From SD8 sp035528475 (lineage in GTDB: Archaea > Halobacteriota > Methanomicrobia > Methanomicrobiales > Methanospirillaceae), in the NCBI GenBank assembly GCA_035528475.1, contig DATKYO010000124.1, forward strand, positions 1 through 13,882: a stretch of 13,882 bases of DNA, in the 5' to 3' direction. A program made the translations under genes and the position numbers. The notes under the pieces were generated by a model that worked only from the letters and a program-made list of their open reading frames with translations, was not told the origin of the DNA and searched no databases. Every line of letters begins with the position of its first letter. Within the stretch, counting starts at the first letter, position 1. Shown here one piece after another: positions 6,662-13,523 of the stretch.

Positions 6662-7693
6662 TTGGGGCTATTGACGTACAGGGCATGGCCTGATATCCTG
6701 AAATCCTTTATGAGACATACACTTTCTCCCGGATGCATCCTCTGCCATGAGGGTGCAAAAATGGTCCTGTTTCTCACCGGTACCTGCAGCCATACCTGCT
6801 GGTACTGTCCTTTGTCGAAGGAGCGCAAGGGTCATGATCGCATCTATGCAAATGAATTGATGATTTCGGACCCGGATGAAGCAGTCAAAGAAGCATTACG
6901 GATGAGCGCCCTTGGTACAGGTATCACCGGTGGTGAACCCCTCGAAAAGCTTGAAAGAGTGGTCCGTTTCTCCCGCCGGTTGAAGGAAGAGTTCGGGCCG
7001 GCCCACCAGATTCATCTTTATACGAGTATTCCCCCCACTGATGAACACCTGCGGGCCATTAAAGGACTGGTTGATGAAATTCGGCTTCACCCACCCCGCG
7101 AATTATGGGATGATATCGTTCATACCGAATATATGCGATCAGCCAGGGCAGCCCGGAAAATGGGTTTTGTGATAGGGATCGAAGTGCCGGCCCTCCCGGG
7201 ATTAGAGTTGCTGGAGGCCGCCCTGCCGGAACTCGATTTTCTCAATATCAACGAACTCGAATGGGGTGAAAGCAATGCCGATGAAATGCGCAGGAGGGGG
7301 TTTGAACTGGAAGATGGAGCCCATAATGCCGTTCTCGGAGCAAAAATATGGGCACACCCCCTGATCCGCCACCAAAAAGTCCACTGGTGCTCATCGCAGT
7401 TTAAGGATTCTGTTCAGTTGAGAAAGAGATTACTCCGGATTGCCAGGAATACTGCCCGTTCTTTTGATGAAGTGACCGAAGATGGCACAATTATCTATGG
7501 TGCGCTTGAGTGCGGCAGCACTCCGCCCGCAATCCTGGATGAGATTGATGATGAGATGTATGAATTACGAGATGGTGTCATAGAGATGGCCTGGTGGATT
7601 CTTATCGAACTGGGGGACTCCCTGTCAGGGAAAAAATCTGTAATTGAGCGCTATCCTGACCACGGCATAATAGTGGAGGTGACCCCCGTCTGA
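6662..7693 (+). CDS. Radical SAM protein, COG2108 type
   Basis: The protein is 343 aa. The radical SAM cluster motif CX3CX2C is at Cys42, Cys46 and Cys49 (TCSHTCWYC), followed by the conserved PLSKERKG and YANE segments; TGGEP at 89-93 is the usual SAM-binding motif. A preceding CILC pair (Cys25, Cys28) and HWCSSQFKD (Cys243) are features I associate with COG2108, a family of unknown reaction related to pyruvate formate-lyase activating enzymes. The protein should bind a 4Fe-4S cluster and cleave S-adenosylmethionine; the substrate is unknown. The start is uncertain: TTG 6662 has AGGA 3 nt upstream, and TTG 6671 and ATG 6710 are alternatives. The stop overlaps the start of the following cis-prenyltransferase by one base, so the two are very probably co-translated, which hints at a role in lipid-carrier or envelope metabolism (inference). 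Confidence 0.88.
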   Translation: MGLLTYRAWPDILKSFMRHTLSPGCILCHEGAKMVLFLTGTCSHTCWYCPLSKERKGHDRIYANELMISDPDEAVKEALRMSALGTGITGGEPLEKLERVVRFSRRLKEEFGPAHQIHLYTSIPPTDEHLRAIKGLVDEIRLHPPRELWDDIVHTEYMRSARAARKMGFVIGIEVPALPGLELLEAALPELDFLNINELEWGESNADEMRRRGFELEDGAHNAVLGAKIWAHPLIRHQKVHWCSSQFKDSVQLRKRLLRIARNTARSFDEVTEDGTIIYGALECGSTPPAILDEIDDEMYELRDGVIEMAWWILIELGDSLSGKKSVIERYPDHGIIVEVTPV

Positions 7694-8478
7694 TGTTCCG
7701 CCGTCTTGTCGACCAGGCCTATGAGAGTATTCTACAATGGCAATGTCGCCATATTCCACGCCATATCGCTATAATACAGGATGGAAACCGCCGTTTTGCC
7801 TGGACGCACCGTATGAAAAGCAGGGATGGACACAGGGCAGGAGCGGACCGGACAGAGAAAGTGCTTGACTGGGCCCATGAGCTTGGTATCCAGCATATTA
7901 CCCTGTATTCCTTTTCAACAGAGAATTTTTCCAGGGATCAGGAGGAAGTGGAAGAACTCTTCGCACTTTTCAAGGAAAGATTCGAGAGAGTGCTTGATGA
8001 TGAAAGGGTTCACCGTCATCATATACGGGTGCAGATGGTTGGCGACAGGAGCATGCTTCCCCCCGATTTGATTGAAGTCATCGAGAGAGCAGAAGAATCG
8101 ACAAAGAATTATAACCGCTATTTTCTCAATGTCGCCCTGGCCTATGGAGGCCGGAATGAAATAGTACAGGCAGCCCGAAAAATTCTTGCTGAAATTGAAG
8201 AAGGCATCCATACAATTGATGATATCAGCGAAGAATTCGTAAACCAGCACCTGTACGCAGGAAGGGATATCCCTCCCGTTGATCTCATCATAAGGACCGG
8301 AAATGACTACCGGACCTCAAATTTTCTCCCCTGGTTGGCCAACGGGCATGAATGTGCAGTGTATTTCTCTGCACCATACTGGCCGGATTTCCGGAAGATT
8401 GATCTTTTCAGGGCTATTCGTGTCTACTCACAGCGGGTAGAGAGCCAAAAAGAGGAGAACAAGACAATTTGTATCTGA
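7693..8478 (+). CDS. uppS: Cis-prenyltransferase (UPP synthase family), catalytic type
   Basis: The protein is 261 aa, normal for the family. It adds isopentenyl diphosphate units in cis to an allylic primer, giving the long polyprenyl diphosphate that becomes the dolichyl or polyprenyl phosphate carrier for glycans. Conserved motifs in order are HIAIIQDGNRRFA with catalytic Asp30, GHRAGADR (46-53), YSFSTENF (72-79), AYGGRNEI (150-157), DLIIRTGNDYRTSNF (197-211, with Arg201, Arg207 and Ser209), and the region ending YWPDF (229-233). All expected catalytic and substrate residues are present. It is soluble or peripheral at the cytoplasmic face. ATG overlaps the TGA of the radical SAM gene (TGATG), with GGAGGTGA about 10 nt upstream. 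It converges with the next gene after a 25-bp gap, too short for separate terminators. Confidence 0.93.
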   Translation: MFRRLVDQAYESILQWQCRHIPRHIAIIQDGNRRFAWTHRMKSRDGHRAGADRTEKVLDWAHELGIQHITLYSFSTENFSRDQEEVEELFALFKERFERVLDDERVHRHHIRVQMVGDRSMLPPDLIEVIERAEESTKNYNRYFLNVALAYGGRNEIVQAARKILAEIEEGIHTIDDISEEFVNQHLYAGRDIPPVDLIIRTGNDYRTSNFLPWLANGHECAVYFSAPYWPDFRKIDLFRAIRVYSQRVESQKEENKTICI

Positions 8479-8503
8479 AAAATTCTAAAATATAAGTCTG
8501 CAT

Positions 8504-9148
8504 TCACCTGCCGAACCGTCTTGCCCGGGACTGGTAATCACGAAGCGCCCGTAAAAAATCCACTTTCCTGAACCATTTCCAGTTCACGTCCGAAAAGAAA
8601 AGCTCAGAATAGACCGCCTGCCAGATAAGGAAGTCTGTCAGGTGGTCTCCTCCGGTCTTTATGACAAGATCAGGCGTATACTGAAAAGTGAGGTGCTCCT
8701 CGATCACCTGTTCTGTAACCTCCTCGGCCCTTATGTGTTCCCGGGCCATTTTCCGCAGGCAGTCCACGATCTCATCACGCCCGCTCTTTCCAATGGCTAC
8801 AAGGACATCCATTCCTTTTCCATATTGCTCATCTGCCTGGCCAATATGAATATTCAGCCGGGCAATTTGCGCAATCTTTCTGATATCAGGCAGATATGGT
8901 TCCATCCTGGATGGATCGCGGGTGCTGATATGGAACGTGATACTCGTTATCCCCGTGATCGCATCAATACCTGCCTCGTGAACCATACGTTCCCTCACAC
9001 TGTTCGAGATCTCCCTGCACCATCCAGTCACCTCGTACATTCGCATAGGTGCCTCTTTTACGTCCCGTTCAGTGATCATGAAACAGATATGCGCTGGAAG
9101 CACCGATATCTTTCGCAACAGGGCTTTTTCATATAGCCAATAGATCAT
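8504..9148 (-). CDS. Divergent cis-prenyltransferase homologue lacking the catalytic motif; probable non-catalytic partner subunit
   Basis: The protein is 214 aa. The C-terminal half is clearly the cis-prenyltransferase fold: SGRDEI (122-127), DLVIKTGGDH (160-169), LIWQAVYSELFFSDVNW (174-190), FRKVDFLRALRDYQ. The N-terminal half aligns (HICFMITERDV against HIAIIQDGNRRF of the neighbouring enzyme) but the catalytic Asp and the DGNRR motif are gone. The substrate Arg of the R-x-S loop is deleted, IRTG is now IKTG, and WPDF is now WKWF. The Glu of SELFF is kept. By established analogy with NgBR/Nus1, such degenerate homologues act as obligate partners of a catalytic subunit; here the obvious partner is the uppS encoded next to it on the opposite strand (inference). 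ATG 9148 is chosen: it overlaps the PolX stop as ATGA and has GGAG 8 nt upstream. Confidence 0.82.
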   Translation of the reverse strand: MIYWLYEKALLRKISVLPAHICFMITERDVKEAPMRMYEVTGWCREISNSVRERMVHEAGIDAITGITSITFHISTRDPSRMEPYLPDIRKIAQIARLNIHIGQADEQYGKGMDVLVAIGKSGRDEIVDCLRKMAREHIRAEEVTEQVIEEHLTFQYTPDLVIKTGGDHLTDFLIWQAVYSELFFSDVNWKWFRKVDFLRALRDYQSRARRFGR

Positions 9149-10833
9149 CCGGCCCACTCCAGAAGAGAGGAAAGAGTCATGGCATTAAGGATATCTGCAG
9201 GCGTAGCCCAGCCTCTCCGGGCCGTGACAACCCCGTAAAACATATTTTTAAATTCGTCGATATCATGCGAATCAGTACCGATTGCAATCGTTGTTCCTTT
9301 TATGATTGATTCCTTGATGTACATATAATCCAGGTCAAGCCTGTAGGGAGAGGCATTGCATTCCAGTGCAGTGTGCGTTTCTGCAGCCCTTTCTATTATC
9401 CTGGAAAGGTCGATCGCAACGGGCTGGCGGCGACCGAGGATCCTCCCCGTCGGGTGTCCTATGATGTGAACGTATTCGTGCTCCATCGCGGACAATACCC
9501 TTCTGGTCATAGTATCTCTCTCCTGCCCAAAGGCAGAATGGACAGATGCGATTACAATATCAAGATCAGATAACACCTTGCCGGGAAGACCAAGACTGCC
9601 ATCTGCCATGATATCCACTTCGATGCCGTGAATGATATGGCAGCCGGAATCCCTGTTTGTCATTTCTATCTCGTGAGACTGCTTCTTTAACGCCTCCTCA
9701 TCCAGTCCGTGGGCAACCGCCAACGTCGCAGAATGGTCAGAGCAGACCAGGTACTCGTATCCCATAGCCTCCCCTGCCCTGGAAAGATCGGCGATTGAGA
9801 GTTTTCCGTCACTCCAGTTACTATGCATATGAAGATCTCCACGGATATCCTGCATTTCCAGAAGTGATGGCAGGGTATGCGACATGGCAGCCTTTACTTC
9901 CCCCCAGTCTTCTCTCAGTTCGGGCACAATGTATTCAAGGTCAAGGAATTTGAAAATTTCTTCTTCAGAGGAGAATTCGTTTAATTTTCCGGTTTTTCTA
10001 TCCACTATGCCGTATTCGTTCAGTTTATAGCCCTTATTAATAGCGATTTCGCGCATCCTGATATTGAATGCCTTAGAACCGGTCAGGTACATCAGCATGG
10101 AGCCAAAAATTTCAGGACGTGAATACCGTACATCCACTCTTTTTCCCAGGCAGCGTATGGATGTCCTGCGTTCGCCTTCATCGATAATTTCCTCTGCAAT
10201 GGAGCGAAGTCCTGGATTCAGGCCAAATGGAGATTCCAGGCTCACAATATCGATGTCTCCGATTGTACTCGTTCCTCTTCTGTAACTGCCTGCCACCTCA
10301 TATGTCCCTTCGGCGAGGATACTCCTCACACGATCAACCACTGCATCCGCCTCAACCCTGTTCATTCGGCCGGACTGCTCCCGGTTAATGGAAATTGCCT
10401 TCAGGAATCCAGCCTCTTTTTTCTCTCCGAATCCTTTAAGCGCCCTTATCCGATGACCGCGTGCAGCTTTCTCCAAATCCCCGATGCTCTGAATATTCAA
10501 TTTTGTCCAGAGTTTATGTACAGTCTTTGGCCCTACTCCTTCCAGTTTTAACAATTCCAACAATGAATCAGGGATTACTGCCTTCAGTTCTTCCAGTTCC
10601 CGGAATGTCCCCGTTTCACCCATTTCCCTTATATTCCTGGCTATATTCTTGCCGATACCATTTATTTTTGCCAGGGAATCCTCGCTCATATCAGATACAT
10701 GAGAGGCAAGGCGCTCAATCATATCTGCGGCACGGTAATAGGCACGGACTTTGAATACATTCTCACCGGCTATTTCAAGCAGTTGTCCCATAAAATAGAG
10801 CTTATCAGCTACCTGCCGATTGGTAATTTCCAT
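9145..10833 (-). CDS. polX: DNA polymerase/3'-5' exonuclease PolX (family X polymerase with PHP domain)
   Basis: The protein is 562 aa, typical of bacterial and archaeal PolX. The N-terminal 8-kDa-like domain contains HhH elements (INGIGKNIA at 57-65, LEGVGPKTV at 97-105). The nucleotidyltransferase palm has AGSYRRGTSTIGDIDIV (181-197) with catalytic Asp193 and Asp195, and a third Asp in VDVR (234). The PHP domain (about 331-555) keeps its metal ligands: DLHMHSNWSDG (His335, His337), SDHS (His367), IEVD (Glu405), VHSAF (His432), GHPTGR (His460) and TDSHD (Asp521, His523). It is expected to fill short DNA gaps in base-excision repair and to trim 3' ends through the PHP exonuclease, in the cytoplasm. 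ATG 10833 has AGGA 5 nt upstream. It is transcribed divergently from the iron regulator and its stop overlaps the start of the degenerate cis-prenyltransferase gene. Confidence 0.95.
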   Translation of the reverse strand: MEITNRQVADKLYFMGQLLEIAGENVFKVRAYYRAADMIERLASHVSDMSEDSLAKINGIGKNIARNIREMGETGTFRELEELKAVIPDSLLELLKLEGVGPKTVHKLWTKLNIQSIGDLEKAARGHRIRALKGFGEKKEAGFLKAISINREQSGRMNRVEADAVVDRVRSILAEGTYEVAGSYRRGTSTIGDIDIVSLESPFGLNPGLRSIAEEIIDEGERRTSIRCLGKRVDVRYSRPEIFGSMLMYLTGSKAFNIRMREIAINKGYKLNEYGIVDRKTGKLNEFSSEEEIFKFLDLEYIVPELREDWGEVKAAMSHTLPSLLEMQDIRGDLHMHSNWSDGKLSIADLSRAGEAMGYEYLVCSDHSATLAVAHGLDEEALKKQSHEIEMTNRDSGCHIIHGIEVDIMADGSLGLPGKVLSDLDIVIASVHSAFGQERDTMTRRVLSAMEHEYVHIIGHPTGRILGRRQPVAIDLSRIIERAAETHTALECNASPYRLDLDYMYIKESIIKGTTIAIGTDSHDIDEFKNMFYGVVTARRGWATPADILNAMTLSSLLEWAG

Positions 10834-10862
10834 GTAATTCCTGCCCTGAAAATACTTCTATT

Positions 10863-10877
10863 CTGATTGTTAATCAG
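10863..10877. promoter_or_regulatory. Palindrome CTGATT-GTT-AATCAG in the polX/regulator divergent spacer
   Basis: A perfect 6-3-6 inverted repeat, about 30 bp before the polX start and about 150 bp before the regulator start. Its shape suits a dimeric HTH protein such as the adjacent DtxR-type regulator, but it does not obviously match the canonical DtxR or Fur operator. It is a candidate operator only. Confidence 0.35.
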
Positions 10878-10955
10878 TGTATTCCATATGTATTTACAGG
10901 TATATCCCTTCAAATGGAAGTATATGTAAGAAGTCTGCGGTCCCGGAGATTAAGT

Positions 10956-10963
10956 AATATATA
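10956..10963 (+). promoter_or_regulatory. Candidate TATA box for the regulator-feoB operon
   Basis: AATATATA in an AT-rich context. A start of transcription about 25-30 bp downstream would give a leader of roughly 40 nt before ATG 11028. A second TATA-like site around 10997-11003 would instead fit a nearly leaderless transcript. The 10-bp palindrome ATAAATTTAT (11013-11022) sits directly before the start codon and could be an operator. Confidence 0.35.
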
Positions 10964-11027
10964 GCAAATCCCTTTTATTTTATCCCTATCCAAACCCATA
11001 TTATTGCCAACTATAAATTTATTAGAG

Positions 11028-11666
11028 ATGCAACCCTCTTCCCGGGAAGACTATCTTGAGGCAATCTACAAATATCACCAGGAAAAGTGCAAGGCGCCGA
11101 GGATCTCTGAATTGGGATCCTTTATGGGGAAACCGGATGAAGAGGTGGAGAGTATACTTGCCGTCCTGAAGAGCGCCGGGGACCTCGAGTTGCATGAAGA
11201 TGAGATCCTGTTGACGCCCCGGGGCATGGATATGGGTCGCCGGATAATGAGAAAACACCAGATCCTGGAATGTTTTTTCACTGAAATGCTGGGCATGGAA
11301 CCCCGCATTGCGTCAAGTGAGGCCTGTGTGCTGGAACACGATGTCTCTGATGAGACTATTGATCGTCTGGGAAGATATATCACAAATCCCTACACTTCCG
11401 GAACTTTTTCCTGCAAGCGACGTATTCGCGCGGGATGGACTTGCACATCCATCCTTGATTTTCCCGAAGGTGCGGAACTTATTGTGAGGAGCGTGTCCTG
11501 CGGGGGAAATTATCACCGCCTCGCAGACCTTGGTATATTTCCGGGCGAGAAGATCATTCTGGTCAGAAAACTCAACAACAAAGCAGTAGTGATCAGGGCC
11601 AAAGGATGTGACATCGCCTTAAGTCCTGAAATCGCAGGATTCATCATCGTGGAGCAGAGTGAATGA
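11028..11666 (+). CDS. DtxR-family metal-dependent regulator with C-terminal FeoA domain
   Basis: The protein is 212 aa. Residues 1-65 form the DtxR/MntR winged-helix domain, opening with SSREDYLEAIYKY; Asp8 and Glu11 match the MntR metal-site positions. Residues 74-118 are the dimerisation and metal-binding domain (RKHQILECFF with His77, EACVLEHDVSD with Cys100, Glu103 and His104). The sequence EACxxEH resembles DtxR/IdeR, although the residue equivalent to DtxR His98 is Ser. Residues 141-209 are a FeoA/SH3-like domain (GGNYHRLADLGIFPGEKI). It probably senses Fe2+ (possibly Mn2+) and represses the operon; the FeoA part could also act on FeoB directly, as no separate feoA is visible. Its TGA overlaps the feoB ATG (ATGA). 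ATG 11028 fits the family N-terminus; TTG 11004 is in frame but unlikely. No clear ribosome binding site precedes 11028. Confidence 0.88.
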   Translation: MQPSSREDYLEAIYKYHQEKCKAPRISELGSFMGKPDEEVESILAVLKSAGDLELHEDEILLTPRGMDMGRRIMRKHQILECFFTEMLGMEPRIASSEACVLEHDVSDETIDRLGRYITNPYTSGTFSCKRRIRAGWTCTSILDFPEGAELIVRSVSCGGNYHRLADLGIFPGEKIILVRKLNNKAVVIRAKGCDIALSPEIAGFIIVEQSE

Positions 11667-13513
11667 AATTCGGCCTCATCGGAAATCCCAATGTTGGGAA
11701 ATCCCTTATTTTTCAACAGCTCACAGGTCTCGGAGTTGAAGTAAGCAACTATCCGGGGACCACAGTTGACCTGATGCGGGGGAATGTCTGTTACAAGAGG
11801 GAGATCATGGAGATCGTTGATCTCCCCGGCATATATTCTCTTGATGGAGACTCTGATGAAGAGAAGACGGTAAGGTCTTTTGTCCAGTCCGGTCAGGCCG
11901 ATATATATATCGCAGTCCTGGATGCTTCACACCTGGAACGAAATCTCTACCTCCTCATCCAAATGGCAGAGTATGAAAAACCCATGCTTATCGTGCTGAA
12001 TATGATGGATGAAGCAGCAAAGCATGGATTTGAAATCGATATCGCCGGACTGGAGGAGATGTTTGGCGTGCAGGTCATTACGACCACCGCCATCCAGGGA
12101 AAAAATATTGGAAATATTATTCCAAAAGCAATATTTTCTCCTTTAGAACCGCATATCGAGGTTCGATACGATCACCATATTGAGGCAGCCGTACGGAGCC
12201 TGGAATCCCTGTATCCTGTCAGCAGGAGAGAAGCACTTCAGTCCCTTGAAGGACTGGCAACAGATCCTGATCTAATGGAATCCGCTGATTTCCTTGCCCT
12301 GGAAATTGAGAAAATTCATCATATGTCGACTCGACAGATTATCGCGGGTAATCGCCACCATTGTGCCGCAAATATCGCAGGCAGAGTGATTAAGGAAAAA
12401 GAACCGCACAGATACCAGGACATGGATCGAATACTTACCACCACGATGCCCGGCCTCCCCATTCTTTTTGCAATACTGGTTTTCACCCTCATGACGGTTT
12501 TTGTAATCGGGTCCTGGCTCGAAGGAATAATTGTTGGATTGTTCGATATAATCATCATTCAACCATTTTTACAAATGGGGCTGCAACCATTTTTCCAGGA
12601 GATTGGATTTGCAGCTCTCCTGGCTTTGCAGGCAGGGTTCGGAATTGCATTCCCGTTTGTGTTTACTTTCTATCTGTTCATCTCTATTCTTGAGGATTCG
12701 GGCTATCTCACACGGGCGGCTTTTCTTGCAGACCGTTTTATGCACAGGCTGGGTATGCACGGTCAGGGCATTATCCCGATTGTACTGGGTTTTGGCTGCA
12801 ATGTCCCTGCGATAATGAGTATTCGGTTTTTAAAAAGCAGGCGTGAACGCATCATAGCGTCATTTTTAGTCTCAATGATCCCCTGTTCGGCGAGAACCGT
12901 GATTGTTGCAGGGATTGTAGCTGCGTTTGTAGGCATTACAGCCGCTTTAAGCATTTATGTGATAATCTTCTTCCTTGTAATCATCACGGGTATACTCCTT
13001 TCCCGCATCACACCCGGTGAACAATATGGCATGATACTGGAGATGGCGCCATTGCGACGTCCCATCCTGAAAAATGTCCTCTCAAAGTCATGGATTCGGA
13101 TCAAGGAATTTTTATATATCGCTATGCCGTTACTTATCATAGCAAGTATATTTCTTGGAATCCTGCAATATATTGGCGCTTTTGACATATTTCAGGCATG
13201 GATTGAGCCATTCTCCACCATGGTTCTCGGGCTTCCCTCTTATGCAACCACGGCCCTGATTTTTGGCATCCTCCGAAAAGAAATGGCTCTGGAAACCCTG
13301 GTTATACTTGCCGGAACTGCTGACCTCGCATCAGTTATGACTGGTGTGCAGCTCTACATCTTTGCCATCGTAAGTGTCCTGTTCATCCCATGCATATCGA
13401 CAATTGCAGTCCTGCGACGCGAAGTAGGCATCAAAATTGCCGTTCTAGTTTCGATATATACCCTTTTCCTGGGAATAGGTATAGGAGCACTTATTAACCT
13501 CCTCATAAAATGA
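11663..13513 (+). CDS. feoB: Ferrous iron transporter FeoB
   Basis: The protein is 616 aa, shorter than the E. coli protein of about 770 aa, with no sign of truncation inside the core. The N-terminal G domain has G1 GNPNVGKS (7-14), G2 YPGTT (30-34), G3 DLPG (53-56) and G4 NMMD (113-116). A helical linker (about 165-255) leads to the membrane part from about 265, with the Feo core segment LEDSGYLTRAAFLADR (343-358), GFGCNVPA (376-383) and IPCSAR (406-411), and further helices to the C-terminus. It imports Fe2+ across the cytoplasmic membrane, gated or driven by nucleotide hydrolysis. ATG overlaps the regulator stop and GGAG (11651-11654) lies 8 nt upstream, so translational coupling with its regulator/FeoA partner is likely. 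No FeoC-like gene follows. Confidence 0.96.
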   Translation: MKFGLIGNPNVGKSLIFQQLTGLGVEVSNYPGTTVDLMRGNVCYKREIMEIVDLPGIYSLDGDSDEEKTVRSFVQSGQADIYIAVLDASHLERNLYLLIQMAEYEKPMLIVLNMMDEAAKHGFEIDIAGLEEMFGVQVITTTAIQGKNIGNIIPKAIFSPLEPHIEVRYDHHIEAAVRSLESLYPVSRREALQSLEGLATDPDLMESADFLALEIEKIHHMSTRQIIAGNRHHCAANIAGRVIKEKEPHRYQDMDRILTTTMPGLPILFAILVFTLMTVFVIGSWLEGIIVGLFDIIIIQPFLQMGLQPFFQEIGFAALLALQAGFGIAFPFVFTFYLFISILEDSGYLTRAAFLADRFMHRLGMHGQGIIPIVLGFGCNVPAIMSIRFLKSRRERIIASFLVSMIPCSARTVIVAGIVAAFVGITAALSIYVIIFFLVIITGILLSRITPGEQYGMILEMAPLRRPILKNVLSKSWIRIKEFLYIAMPLLIIASIFLGILQYIGAFDIFQAWIEPFSTMVLGLPSYATTALIFGILRKEMALETLVILAGTADLASVMTGVQLYIFAIVSVLFIPCISTIAVLRREVGIKIAVLVSIYTLFLGIGIGALINLLIK

Positions 13514-13523
13514 TGGTTGAGGA

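Noticed and set aside
8479..8503. Bidirectional terminator between the convergent prenyltransferase genes
   Set aside because: The 25-bp gap is AT-rich but has only short T runs and no clear hairpin; not strong enough to annotate.
9149..9157. GTG 9157 as start of the degenerate cis-prenyltransferase
   Set aside because: GGAG would then directly abut the start codon; ATG 9148 has proper 8-nt spacing and the classic ATGA overlap.
11004..11027. TTG 11004 as start of the DtxR-type regulator
   Set aside because: Adds eight residues not expected for the family; ATG 11028 gives the usual short lead into the SSREDYLEAIY motif.
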